Assembly: GCA_022496805.1 (NCBI GenBank)
Contig: CM040103.1
Coordinates: forward strand, 11,178,001-11,242,000
Length of the DNA stretch: 64,000 nucleotides
Source of the DNA: Pohlia nutans
Taxonomy: Eukaryota > Streptophyta > Bryopsida > Bryales > Mniaceae
Direction: 5' to 3'
The notes below the pieces were generated by a model. That model saw nothing but the letters and a program-made list of their open reading frames with translations, searched no databases and was not told where the DNA came from. This document shows, one piece after another, positions 19,020-30,775 of this stretch. The first letter of the stretch is position 1. Each line of letters opens with the position of its first letter. A program made the position numbers and the translations under genes.

Positions 19020-19080
19020 CCAATGCACCCTCGAAATCGTCATCCTCCTCGATACCCTCCATGCACAGAATATATCTCCC
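19020..19080 (-). pseudogene. Duplicated exon fragment (GIEEDDDFEGA)
   Basis: Behind a TTTAG acceptor-like site on the minus strand, the DNA encodes ILCMEGIEEDDDFEGA. This is nearly the same as ILCDGVIEEDDDFDWA in the ADP-ribosyltransferase-like ORF 400 bp away, with near identity over about 25 bases. A small segmental duplication is the simplest explanation. Confidence 0.5.
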
Positions 19081-19287
19081 CAGCTCCTAAATTCAAGTTA
19101 AAACAGAAATGACAATGTAATTAGTATTACATGTGCAAGTAGATTGACCTATGCAAGCATCATGCACCAAATTCAAAACAAAGTTACTAGCCAGGTAGTC
19201 AACACGGTGTAAGATTGATAAACAAATTCGTATAATTTTATCAATCAATCAGCACAATACGAATAGCATGGAATATGAAAAATTGAC

Positions 19288-20906
19288 CTGCCACGGGGTC
19301 TCAGAGGTCTCCAATGGCAAAATATTGTAAGATTTAAACCCCTTGACCTTCGCAGCATCCACCTCATTTCCTACATACGGTAGGATGCTGCCATTAATAA
19401 CCCACTACTCACTAGTCACAAAATAACAATCGTAATGTTCTATTGTTTTCCTGCATACCTAAAAGGATGTTAGATTGAGCTTAAACATCTTTCATTCAAG
19501 GTTATCAAAACCAAAATCTCGTATGAGTGATAAGTTATTGAAAATCATAATTAATTGAGCATCGAACTTATGAAGACAAAAAAAGTATATGTCAGATAAA
19601 GCAAAATAACAATATAGGTGTAGACATAGGAATATCTCAGATGATGCTAAATTGAAAATAACTCACGTCACTGTCCTGAAGTCTGGAAGCATCTTCAAGT
19701 TCTGCTTCTTTCAACAGAGCCTCAACAACATCATTCAAAATACCTGATATCTCATAGATTCTTCTCAATTTCTCGAAACTCTGATCCTGGCTGCATGCAT
19801 CAACAACAGAAATCATGATTTTAACAACATAGTAATATTACAAGAAATCAAAATCAAAACTAACACATGAAAAGGAAATACAAAGATACCTACACATCAC
19901 AAACCAAATAAGATTATAGAGCGCATGTGTCAATTCAAAGAAAATAACGTAGATGCACCTGTCCGGCATCAGGTCGGTGGAAACTCCTTGTCTCTGCATT
20001 TGAGCTTCTGCTTCAAGTGCATCAATTTGATTGTTTCCCTGTACCGTGTTTAATAGTCCAAAACTATTCTAAGGTATCCACTGCTCCATGCCGATCATTG
20101 AATTGCCATTGCTGCAATTCAAATGCGCCCATAGTTTATCTTTGGAATGAGATATTCATCATTACTACAGGGACCAATTAGCAACAAGATCAAAATCATT
20201 TTAAGCTGATGCGTGTAGACATCAATGCCGTCCAAAAAAGAAAAGCACAAGACCAAAAGAAAAGCCCTCATACTGAAGTGCAGTACATTGAATGTGATGA
20301 TTGAACAAGTTCTCATAAGAAATCGTTCTCATATTTCACCACACCAAAGTAACCAATTTTTGAGATGCCAAAATTAATGGAAAACAGTATAACAACCTTG
20401 ATGCTTGAAATTTTGATAAGAGACTTTGCACGAGTTTTGAACTGCGAAACGCCTCTTCCTTCACTATTCGGATCCAACTGTTGAGTCAACCTGTATGCAT
20501 GCTCAGCCACTAGCCCAAGCTCACAGGCCATTGTTAGTCTCAGGCATTTGTTAGTCTATTGAAAATGCCTGGGAAATGCCACACATTGTTTCACAAACAA
20601 TGGGCATTTAAAAAGAAACGAAAACAGGAATAGAACGAAAAAAATGTCAGCGTTCTTTTTTTTCTTGTCTCTGTCTATCAGCGCCCTAAGATGATAATCC
20701 TTACGAGCTCAGTTCTCATAAATGAAAATAAAGCTTTTGATAGTTCTCTCACAGCTCCCTGGAAAATATGGGGTAGAGGGAGATAATAAGTGCAAAACTC
20801 ACAAGGCTTGCAATTATGTTCATAAAAACTTACAAATACGAGCCACTTGAGCATCTTTGCGTCCAATCTCATCGGCAGCTAGCAGGACAGCATCAATATT
20901 GGCCTG
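19288..20906 (-). pseudogene. Callose synthase (GSL8/GSL10-type) N-terminal fragment, pseudogene
   Basis: Several exon-like blocks match the N-terminal cytosolic region of plant 1,3-beta-glucan (callose) synthases. 20834-20906 encodes ANIDAVLLAADEIGRKDAQV. 20397-20521 encodes ELGLVAEHAYRLTQQLDPNS then EGRGVSQFKT, a strong family signature. 19959-20111 encodes GNNQIDALEAEAQMQRQ. 19677-19790 encodes LNDVVEALLKEAELEDASRL. 19288-19450 encodes DAAKVKGFKSYNILPLE. Most boundaries keep GT-AG. The 20521 acceptor lacks AG, in-frame TAGs occur in the 19959 and 19288 blocks, and the membrane and catalytic regions are absent. Intact members make callose at the plasma membrane and cell plate. This is a dead 5' fragment. 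Confidence 0.8.
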
Positions 20907-21279
20907 CTATGCCAAGGACTGAGGCGCCAACTCGTCTCTTTGGCCTGATTTGCTGCCATACCCCCTCCCATCCTCTATGTAGATGATTATATCCCTTTTT
21001 TCCTTACCTGGCTACATGTGTCCCTCTACCAACAAAAAAAACAAAAAAAACTGGATGTTCTTAAGCAAGGGACATACCCTTTCTAATTCTAATACCAACC
21101 AAACAAACAAGCAAAAACCAAAACAAAAAGAAAAAAAATGGTGAAATTTATACTAAATGAAGTGCAATAGTGCATAAGGTTCTTTGGTCCCTTTTTGCAA
21201 TACGTTAGAATTTGTGCCACTTTTCTTGAATCACTATAGCAAATACTTGAATTTTGACAAGTTTACGTCATCTTTAGGT

Positions 21280-21436
21280 CTTACCCTCCATAGAAAAACT
21301 AATGTGGCTAAAAATAGAATTTGAGATGGTTTTTCTAAATCGCTCAAAAATCAAATTTTATTGTTTTACTGCATTTGATAACATATGGTCCAGAATGACC
21401 ATTTTCAGCTAGTTTAGTTTTTCCACGAAGGGTGAG
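21280..21436. mobile_element. Small MITE with CTYACCCTCC ends, copy 1
   Basis: The 157-bp element has imperfect terminal inverted repeats (CTTACCCTCCATAGAAAAAC and CTCACCCTTCGTGGAAAAAC) and flanking AGGT repeats (21276-21279, 21437-21440). It is the sister of 31309-31462, with related sequence along its length. The superfamily is not clear. Confidence 0.7.
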
Positions 21437-22440
21437 AGGTAGAAATTGAGTAGTGAGACATTACATTTGATGCTAGACCATCTATAGTGCTACTGTTGAA
21501 AAAGAAGAACTTCACCAATTGATTAAGGGCATGCTTTCATGTGAGCATCAAGTGGGGTAGAAGATACTAGGAGACAAGAAGTGAGGTTCCATGAAGCACC
21601 GATTGTCCACCCAATTCGGTGAAAATGGAAAACATACTCCTCATTTCATATCAATTCACCCATTTGAGTGGAGATTCAATAGGGTTCGACCTTTTCCTAA
21701 ACTACCGATGATTAATATATGGAAGGGGCCCTAAAAACTTTATGTGTGATAATGCGGAATTTGGAGTGTAACGTTGTGTTTTGCAGTGGAATAAAATGTT
21801 TATTGTCTCTGCGTCTACCATGACAATGACTACAAAAACGCTTCATAACATTCAGTAGCATTTAGCCACCCAGCCTTTTCGTCCACCTAGTGATTTTTAA
21901 TGCATCATATGATTTCCATCCATGTAGTGCATTAAGTGTAGCCCGTTATTTTTCATTTTTCAAAGAGTGGGGAGGGTGGGAAAGGAAGTAGGAAGGTCAC
22001 AAACCATTTGACCTAATCAAAATTAAAACATGTAATTTGACTCCCAAAATATCAGGAAACCAAAGTCTATGTCCACTTTGAGTGTAACCAAAATCAAAGC
22101 AAATAGTAAACCAAACACCCTCCAACTTCAATTTTAGATATGAGCTTTGCAAGTCAGTCCAATTTGTTAGAGCTACCTAATTTCAAATTGGATGTGGGCC
22201 ATCACCTCCAAGCCTTGGCTCTTTGTGAACTCACCTTAGTCCTAGTTTCGCCACCTTTGTGATTGCAAAACTAGTTCATTTTACTTTATATCTTGGATTC
22301 TTTGAAAATCATGCCAGTTTGCTCGGGTGCCTTAGAGATGGGTCAGAATCACCTCACCTAACATGTATTCTCTCTTCTTTATTTAGGTTGCCCATTTTCT
22401 ATTGGTTAGCCATGCACCATAACATTCTTGGATTAAAATG

Positions 22441-22987
22441 TTAACCCTTTTAGGCGCCTGCGTCCAAATATTGGACGCTGAACGGATTTTGACTGTTCGA
22501 ATTCAATCCAAATTGGACAGTTTTCATCCACCAAAATTTCTCATGATTCTTGTGCAAGTTGTCTATCCTTTGTACGGTTTTGATTTCAAAATAGGTTATT
22601 ATGATTTTTGGAAAAACAACACAAGTGGTTTATGTCAAGTTTCATTCTTAGTTCAAAAAGTGAGACCTTAAAGATGATTTTTCAAAATAAGTAGAATCAA
22701 ATAATAGAAACCATACCATCTCGTAGTGCATGTTATTCCAATTTCATCACAATTTTTTTTTTTCAAATTCCGTTATTTCGTGATTTTTAATTGATTTTCA
22801 AGAGAAAACCTTGCAAAATCAATAAAAAAATATTAAAGAAATATATGATAAATCCAACCGTACAGATGTGATCTTCACATTGACATTTACAAGTTTTCTT
22901 TGAAAATCAAGTCCATTTTCGGTTTTCATCAAACATTTTATAACGAATCTTTGAAAATAGTGATGAACTGGGACGTTAAAGGGTTAA
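22441..22987 (+). repeat. TTAA-bounded piggyBac-like element (547 bp)
   Basis: TTAA at both ends, with termini TTAACCCTTTTAGGCGCC and, from the other strand, TTAACCCTTTAACGTCCC. Just inside is a perfect small hairpin, GCGTCCAAATATTGGACGC. CCCTTT right after TTAA is the classic piggyBac terminus. No transposase. No second copy seen in the window. Confidence 0.75.
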
Positions 22988-23478
22988 TACTTATAACGTT
23001 GCCTACTTTAAAAGTGAAGAACATATGGGGATGTGTCAGCAAAGACCATGCATGGTTACCTTTCCCTTCTAGTTTTCCAAAACCTCCATCTGTAAGAAAA
23101 CACGGGTCGCTACTGATTGTTCTTGAATGATAATGCAAAATATGCTGCACATTCTCAAGGTAGAGCGAGTGAAAGCCACTGAATTTGTTTTCAAGGAGTT
23201 ACATGATTGAAAAGTATAAAGAAGCCGCAAAAGTAAATCTAGAGTAAACACTAAGGCTAAATAAAGAAATAGGCAGTGCAGGTACCAAGTTCCGCAATAA
23301 TTATTGATCAACGAGAAGAATAACAACTGACAGACTGCTCCCAAGTCAGAGAAAAAGGTTTCTCAATCCTACAACAGTAGCTGACACTCACTGTCGAACT
23401 CTAACTCTTAGCTTAATAACAATAATAATATTGAGATCTTCAATGGCACAGACTCCAGTGACCTTCTAGCTGCCGGTA

Positions 23479-23520
23479 ACTTACTGGTGACTTACTGGTA
23501 ACTTACTGGTAACTCACTCC
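23479..23520. repeat. Minisatellite of ACTTACTGGTA units
   Basis: About four imperfect 11-bp units (AACTTACTGGT / GACTTACTGGT) in tandem. A TGAG tetranucleotide repeat (about seven units, 23577-23604) lies 60 bp further on. Confidence 0.75.
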
Positions 23521-23838
23521 TCACAGAATCCTGGGTCAGTGGCTGCACCAACTCATCTTCTGTTTCTTGTTTCAGCAGTGAGTGAGTGAGTGAGTGAGTG
23601 AGGACAAAAGAATATCTCACGACTGCAAAATTCTAGGGCTCCTCTTTTTGTGCGCATCATGAATGAATGACCTAATTAAGGTACATTCCTCATCGCTGTA
23701 TGTGGCTCAGTCTTGAAAATATGAGCACTACAAACAAAATACCGACTGTGTTCTAGAAAGACAAAACTGATATTTTGTTAAGAGGATTCCAACGTACTAA
23801 AATAAATTTAATTTGGATTTCAAACGAATAAGTTATGG

Positions 23839-23938
23839 GTTTTTTTTTTTTTTTTTTTTTTGGAAACAACCGGACGCTTTTATTCCGTTGAAAGAAGAGA
23901 AACGTCACAGAGGACCAAGAGCACAAGGCTTTGGCGAG
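23839..23938 (-). mobile_element. 5'-truncated LINE 3' end with poly(A) and 11-bp TSD
   Basis: A 22-base T run (poly(A) on the minus strand) is followed by about 80 bp resembling the 3' tail of plant LINEs. The insert is flanked by ATAAGTTATGG at 23828-23838 and 23939-23949. A direct repeat of this length plus a poly(A) end is the signature of target-primed reverse transcription. A related tail lies near 39788. Confidence 0.75.
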
Positions 23939-24267
23939 ATAAGTTATGGATTTTTGAAGTTATCAAAAGTTGTGGGCAGAATTTGTCTCTTTCCACTATT
24001 GTATGTAATTAACTTAACTTCATATATGTTGTCTCTGTTCTTCTAAGGGAGAAACTACGGAAACGCTTTGTTTTTGAGGAGTTACCCGGAGTTACGTGCC
24101 TAAACAATAAAAAGAAGCTGTAAAAGTAAATCTAAGGTAAATACAAAGGCAAAGACTCCGCTACTAGCCGCTAGTTTTTTATACTAGCCATGAGAATGAG
24201 GAAACTACCTTGGTTGATAGTTTTGTTTTCAATACACTCTACCCTCTCAAAATACAATGGACAGATT

Positions 24268-24387
24268 TACTAGTAAAAAAGGTGGCGCTCCCTAGAGACA
24301 TGTCCAAGCAAATCCAGTATGCATGCGTGGAATTGGGCAGTGCTTGCCCGGACATCTCCCTTGACAATGGCATCTTTTCTACTAGTG
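24268..24387. mobile_element. CACTA-like MITE, sister of 1566-1685
   Basis: A 120-bp element with ends TACTAGTAAAAAAGGTGGC and, from the other strand, CACTAGTAGAAAAGATGCC. Flanks are ATT and TTT, a 3-bp TSD with one change. The interior aligns with 1566-1685 (GGGCAGT-CTTGCC, CATCTCCCT-GACAATG). Confidence 0.8.
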
Positions 24388-26465
24388 TTTGATAACTTAC
24401 ACAACATGACACAAGAAAACAAAACCCTTACATAGTACGAACAAAGAAAAAAAGCTGATAAGCGTGAGTGGCAAATGGGATGAAAACTTTAGTATAATTA
24501 ATAGAGTAATTTTAAAATATATAAATCTTTATTTTAAGTATAGTGCTCAACCACTTAACGGAGGCAATACTCCTAGGGGGAATACACCTAGGCCCGCGGC
24601 TAACCAACAACATTCTATAGACAAACAAGCATTTAAATTGACATCAATTTCCTTAAACCGTAGTCATTTATATATGGGCAGTTTGACTAGCTATGTTCTA
24701 GGGCAAGGGTATGAAGATTTACCGTTGGTGCCTGCTTTTGGAAACAAATTCTATAACATGGACCTAAACCATTTATATGTAACTATTGTTGAATCAATTC
24801 TAGACTCAAGACAATAATATTGAACAAGTACGTATGAGATTAAAATAAATATAACTTAAATAGTCCAATAAAAACCAATAATCAATCAAGAGTCCATTTG
24901 TCTAAAATTCTACATAGAGGTCTATAAAACGATAGTGGATCATAATGAACAAAGTCTTAAATTACTTACCTTTCCTTCTTCACATGACAAAAAGATACCA
25001 ATTCTTCTCTCTAACGATATATCTATACATCTTCAAATGTGTTCAATTTACCCAAAATCCCACCTTGATTTGACCCACATGTGTTGGTTACAACCCATGG
25101 GTTTAGCCAACATGGGTTGTAACATTCTAGACGAGTGTTGACTCTCCACTTTTTTTTTTACCGAAGTTGCATTATAGTTAGCAGGACTACTCTTGCATAT
25201 AGCCGAATTGGCTTAATATTAATACTTTCACTGTTGGTATTAATACTTTCTTTCTTGAAACCAAATATAACATTCTTTAGCTAGTACTGCAGCCTATCCT
25301 TTTGCTTGTGCAGAGAATTAACAACTGAACATAGAATTGGTGATGTACAACATGCACAAACTATTAAAAAAATAGAAACTTGTTGAGCTACCAAACCATC
25401 TTTAGCTAAATATGGCTTTGATTCTCCAGAAAAGTTTGATTCCTACAACAATTATGGCCTATAACGTTGATTTCCAAGGATGAATAGTGGGGATGCTAAG
25501 AGCATGGCCGCCCATGCCCTTCCAAAGTCTCTCACACTCAAGAAGTAGATGAAAAGTGCCAAGGGCCCTTCAAAAATACCTCTTTACTATTAATCCTAGC
25601 GTGTTAGAAAATGGGTCTTCAAATCACTATTTGGTTGACTATATCCTCACATTCTACTTGTGATTGGTTCTTTGACTATTTGATGTGCACTTTTGATATG
25701 TGAGGGGCTTGCAAGCATGGGAGAGTGTAGGTGCAAGGGCTCTATAAATGTAGATAAATAATTTGAGCAAGTTAGTTCTAGCTAGCGTGCATGGGTGGGA
25801 ATGGTTTAAAGAATGTTATGAAACATGAGTGAATTTTTGTGAAAAAATGAAAATATCTTTTACTCTTCGGTCCTTGTCTTTAATGCCCTAATTCTTCCTT
25901 GAATTAGCAGTTGGGCCCAAAGTTTTTGCTACTCCTTTCAAGAAGTTTATAGGCAGCCAGGGGTCTCGGTACTCTTTTTGGAAACAGCTAACAACTGGCA
26001 AGCCAAGCTGGTGAGCATCAACGGTACCTTCACTTTGTAATTTAGAACTACTTTACCCTAGGAGTTGAGCCCAAAATGATGTGCAAATGGGCTATAATCC
26101 TCGCTTTATCATTGGTCAAAAGTCATTTTTTGAGCTCAACCCCTTTACACGAAGAGTCTAATCCAATGCAACCAAAATATTTTTTACATGAAAATCAACA
26201 ACTTCTTACCTCGGTTCTTACATGGGCCTAACTCAATTCATTGGGTTCACCAAATACGGAATCTTAAACTTTGGGGTTGGGCCCGAGTGCACATTTCATT
26301 AAAAGCTGTAATCATGTTATATTGAGTGCATGGGGTCAGGTCTAAGGCTACTACGGGTTGATTTTTTGCTCTATTGGGCCCAAGAACAACAGGGCCAACT
26401 CCTAAGCATACAACGGCCCTTCTTCCACTACTAGAGAACTAGAGAGTCAACATGAACTTTGGTAT
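24388..26465. other. Gene-free AT-rich interval
   Basis: No gene recognised in about 2 kb. The 117-codon frame at 24464-24817 has no homology I recognise and an odd composition. A small hairpin (GTTACAACCCATG / CATGGGTTGTAAC) sits at 25087-25121. The GGGCCCAA-rich stretch at 25900-26420 may be old repeat. Confidence 0.4.
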
Positions 26466-26639
26466 CACTAAAAGAAATCCATGTTTTTTATGATGGATTA
26501 TTTGTGACATTCAAATGTTTTTATGTTAACAACAACATCAAATGTAACATCAAGATGTAACGTTTGATGTTGTTTTTAACATGAAAACACGTGAACGCCA
26601 TAAAAAATTCGTCATTAAAAACACAAGTTTCTTTTAGTG
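26466..26639. mobile_element. CACTA-like MITE, 3-bp TSD TAT
   Basis: The 174-bp element runs from CACTAAAAGAAATCCATG to (other strand) CACTAAAAGAAACTTGTG, flanked on both sides by TAT (26463-26465, 26640-26642). Almost the whole length is self-complementary, with a central AACAACATCAAA...TTTGATGTTGTT stem. A transcript would be a long hairpin, a possible small-RNA source. Confidence 0.88.
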
Positions 26640-27919
26640 TATGATAAAGTAAACATATTTGTTAGCATCTCCATTTAACAATTCTGTCCCAATGTGCTAT
26701 ACGTGTACAGTTGTGTTCTAAAATGTACGTTGCCAATACATGAAGACAAAATTGGGCGTTGGGTGGTAATAAATATATCCATCTTACAATTATTGAAGAC
26801 CAAGCCACATAAGGCAGAAACAACATTCACCAATAAAAATAAGTGACAACTTTTACTTGTTTTATTTAAGAACATAGATATTGAATCTCTCCAATTATAT
26901 TTCCGTTCCATTTCAAACTGGTGGTTCATTGTATTGACAAATCAACATCTAAAAACTCAACCAAAGTTTATACTTGCAAAATTTTGCCAAACTCTAACCT
27001 AATTTTAGAAGTGACTACTTTTTCACTAGAAAAAATGGATTAAAAGTGAATGAAATCACCAAAGTCCTCCCAATTTTTTAAAATCACCACTATTTGAATG
27101 AAAATGCCTTTGTAATAGATAATTTAATAGATAAACATATATACATATATGGATGATTCTATCCTCTTTTCTTTTCCTACCTAGCTACATTCCACAGTTA
27201 GTGTCGCTCTACCCAAAGAAAAATAAATAAAAATTGGTTTTACAAACTCCTTTCCTTGATCAATGGAAAAATTTATGTTTAGCCGAACACCACATACAGC
27301 CATGAGCTTATTTTCTTTGTCCCCACGTATTGGTTGTAAAAAAAAATACACTGTAATTCATTGGGCGGCTACTACTTCATAACATGAGTTCCATACAAGA
27401 TTTGATGTTTGAGTGCATGTGTTTTGTTGCTTGTATGAGAGAGACTTGGATTTGGCAAGGAGATTTGAAAGAGAGCTTCCACGCCACATTTGACATGAGA
27501 CAGCTATCTGTCTGACAGTGAGTGGCCACAACCATGACATGTAAGTACTTTCTAGTTACATATCACAACAGAGCACGAAAGTTTAGGTCAGAAGTTACAC
27601 ACAAACTGGGCATGAGCGAGGATATTATTGTATGATTGTACCCCGAAGATTATATTTGTATATGGTGGTTGAGAAGTCCGTTTCGTCCCAAAATCAACTT
27701 AAGTTATGCTAATTTGCAAAGACCCAGCTGCCATGTTGATAACCATGCTGTTGACTCTGCCTCATCATGGGCTTCCTTGATCTGTGGATTATTATTTTTT
27801 ATTTTTACTTTTACTTTTTATTTATTTTTAAAAACCCAAATTTCTGGTGTCAGTTTTAGTTTTCAGTCCACTGATATGGAAGTTCCAATATATTCTGCAC
27901 TTGAATTTTATAAGGTTCT
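26640..27919. other. Gene-free interval
   Basis: About 1.3 kb with no recognised gene, RNA or bounded element. Confidence 0.4.
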
Positions 27920-28500
27920 TTAACCCCTAAAAGAGGTTGCCATGTTCATACATGCAGTATAGAGAGGACAAAAAAATTACATTGCGCAACTACTGCCCAC
28001 CATTAACCCCTAAACGTCACAGCGTCCAGAAACTGGATCATGAACGGATTCAAAGTCCTGTAACTTTTTCATGCAATGTGGGATGACTTTCATCCAAGTC
28101 ACCTTTGCAAGCCTATTAAGTTCTCTACCAATGAGAGTAAATCTCTTGTGATGGGGAGAGGTCCATAATATTGGAGAGGCCTCCAAATGCAAATATGTCA
28201 AATTTGTTGGGTAGATTTCATGCATGCAATGGTCCTTTCATGTACACTTATTGTACATTTGAGTCATGCTAAAATCTATTTTTCAAGCTAACATCTACTT
28301 GCGTTCAAAGGATCGGTACGTTAAGGGGTTAAGTTGTATGAGGCCAATTTTTTTCTAAACATACAAGTCCTACAAGGGAGTGTGTTGTGAAATTTCCATA
28401 ATTTTCTAAAGGCGGCAATGCTTGAAAAAAATTCTTGTATAAATGAAGGAAGACAGAAGTCGTAAACCACGTTGTGGTTTCTGCCTGCATTAGGGGTTAA
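27920..28500 (+). repeat. TTAA-bounded element interrupted by a family A MITE
   Basis: Outer ends are TTAACCCCTAAAAGAGG (27920) and, from the other strand, TTAACCCCTAATGCAGG (28500). The family A copy at 28003-28332 lies inside, inserted at a TTAA. Only the first 11 bases of the outer ends match, so the outer element is less certain than its guest. Confidence 0.45.
28003..28332 (+). repeat. TTAA-bounded piggyBac-like MITE, family A copy 2
   Basis: A 330-bp element with TTAA on both sides. It is the same length as and collinear with 58614-58943, and also aligned with 15603-15898. Shared words include GACTTTCATCCAAGTCACCT and TTTGTTGGGTAGATTTCATG. Non-coding. Confidence 0.9.
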
Positions 28501-29147
28501 TAGTTGGTACTGTAGAAGCTTTAACATTAAATACAATAGAGTCTCAAAGTGGAAACTCACCTCGTTCAACTCGTTTTCAGTTCAAAAAGACGACAAAACT
28601 AGCCTATGGTGAGTTGAAGAATAATCTAAAGCAAGACCATGCATCGTCCATGAGAGTGGAACTCGTGACCTCCTTAATGCTAGAAGGAGTTTCCACAAGT
28701 TCCCCCAAGCGTGTGGCTTTATTCACGAAGGGAAAAAGGGACTATTCACATGTAAGTTGTGTCATAAATGACTTGTACAAAGTCCTTGTTTTTTATTAAC
28801 TCAAATCCAATCTTTAGTTAAAGATGATGTGGATTGACCCATGATTCCAAATGTGCCACAGTGATTTCAGAATAGTGACCAAGATTCTGAGGTCAACACT
28901 AGAAGGGCTAAAGAACCTCATGTATATTCTGCAATTGAATTCCAGTCTCTGAGGATGTCCTAAAAAAGGACAACGATTGTGGTAGCATGCACTCCACTGT
29001 TATCTTATAAAATTGCATTAAGAGAACGTTAGCATTCCATGCCATGATTTCATATACATTTTCCAAAGAATTAGCTTGTTGAGCCGCCCAAGAATGTGAC
29101 GGAAGAGTCTCAGTTTTTGATTCCATTGGCAGGAAAAGAAACAAATA
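28501..29147. other. Gene-free interval before the Tc1-like element
   Basis: No gene recognised. Short frames here lack homology. Confidence 0.4.
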
Positions 29148-30775
29148 CAGTGACTGTCAAAACTGAGTACGAAATAGCTTAGTCTACCTTTAGCCATTCA
29201 TATTTTATAATTTACTGCATTTAATGCCAAATCAGTTGACGGCACAAGTATACATTCAAGTAAATGATGTGGCTACCAAATTACAAGTCCAGCAATGCAA
29301 AATGATTTGAGAAAGATATAGATCAAAGTAAATTAGCTCTAAAACTCAGTTATGCTCACACTTGGATTACGCGGTGAATGCTACAAATTTGACATGCACA
29401 AGTGGTTTTCTGGGTCTATTTTTTTGGATGGGCATGTTCTTGGCCTTCACATTTATAATTGTGTCCCTATTCAGTGCACATCATGTATGCAAATTGAGCA
29501 AAATGGTTTCATTAAGGTCTCTCTCTGTTGTTGATAGAAAGCAGATAGAAGAAGCTACTTTAGAAAAGTTGAGGAGGGGTGAAAGTACTAGAAATGTTGC
29601 TAGAGACTTACAAGTATCCCAAAGTTGGGTTGCACAATTTCGTAAGCAACATTTGAGTGAGTTGAGTGATGTGAATCGCAGTTTTGGTGGCAGGCCATAG
29701 GTGTACAGTGCAGCTGATCGCAGGGCTTGTGTGAGAGAAATCACTATAGGTGGCTTAGAAACTGCACACAAAGTTGGAAATTACTTGAGAGGAGCTTCAT
29801 GTTGGTATGAGTGATAGTACTGTGAGGAGAATGTTACGAAAAGCAGGTTTGAAATGTGAAGTGAAGCAAAAGAAACCAAAGCTCACACTTCTTCAAATTA
29901 AAGGACAATTAGAATTTGCTAGACGTCATTGCCATTGGACTGATGATGATTGGGATTGTGTAGTATTTTCTGATGAAACAAAAATCAACCGATTTTACTC
30001 TGATGGTCGCAGTTGGTGTTGGTTTCGTGATGGACAGAGTAGAAGTGCTGGAATGGTGCAACAAACTGTCAACTTTGGAGGTGGGGGAGTGATGATGTGG
30101 GGTTGCATGACTCCGAGTGGCCTTGGTATGATGTGTAGGATTGAGGGAAGAATGGATCAGTACATGTATAGAGAAATTTTAGAGCGAGAACTGGTTCATA
30201 CACTGCATACATACAATCTAGATCCTGCCAATTTGATTTTTCAACAGGATAATGACCCAAAGCATACATCCAAGAGTGTACGCCGTTGGCTGAATTCGCA
30301 AGAATTCACTCTTTTGAAGTGGCCGGCGCAATCTCCAGACTTGAATCCGATCGAACATTTGTGGGCAACTTTAAAACGTCGACTCAACCAATATGAGAGA
30401 CCTCCCAAAGGAATGTTAGAATTGTGGGAGCGTGTTGAGGATTGTTGGGCTTCAATTACTCCCAGTGAGTGTAAGAACTTGTATAAAAGCATGCTTAAGC
30501 GCATTGCAGCTGTTATAGTTGCTAAGGGTAGGTGGACAAATTTTTAACTTTGTTCCAGCTAATGTGAGCAAAACTGAGTTTTGGACTGAACTTCACTTTA
30601 CTTTTTTTTTAACATGCATACATGTGTGTAATAGACCTCAATCCCCATGGAAGTATGACTGATTGCAATGGTAATCCTGTGCAATTTATGGTTTCATTTT
30701 TGACGCATCCAATTTCCCTACATTGTTTGTTAAATTTCAGTAAGCTGTGTTCGTACTCAGTTTTGGCAGTCACTG
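29148..30775 (+). mobile_element. Complete Tc1/mariner-type transposon, TA target duplication
   Basis: A 1628-bp element with terminal inverted repeats CAGTGACTGTCAAAACTGAG and (other strand) CAGTGACTGCCAAAACTGAG, continuing TACGAA with one mismatch in about 26. TA lies on both sides (29146-29147, 30776-30777). It encodes a DD34E transposase in two frames. CAGT starts and TA targets are typical of Tc1-like elements. Confidence 0.93.
29503..30547 (+). pseudogene. Tc1-like DD34E transposase, one stop and one frameshift
   Basis: Likely start ATG 29503 (MVSLRSLSVVDRKQIEEATL); the open frame upstream of it is leader. The N-terminal helix-turn-helix (RRGESTRNVARDLQVSQSWV) binds the terminal repeats. 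Then comes GGRP, an in-frame TAG at 29698-29700, and a shift near 29788 into the frame that stays open to 30547. The catalytic domain is complete. D is in VVFSDETKINRF, D in FQQDNDPKHTS, and E in SPDLNPIEHLW, with 34 residues between the last two, as in Tc1. The two lesions imply an inactive copy unless a sister copy supplies the enzyme. Plant mariner-like elements are usually DD39D, so DD34E is notable. Confidence 0.92.

Noticed and set aside
23577..23604. Possible CRISPR-like regular repeat
   Set aside because: A plain TGAG tetranucleotide microsatellite without spacers; no CRISPR arrays are seen anywhere.
24464..24817. 117-codon frame starting MSGKWDENF
   Set aside because: No recognised domain, no codon or splice support, AT-rich intergenic setting.
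29362..29502. N-terminal hydrophobic extension ahead of the Tc1-like transposase
   Set aside because: The hydrophobic stretch is unlike any Tc1 transposase start; the helix-turn-helix domain begins right after ATG 29503, so the extension is leader read in frame.
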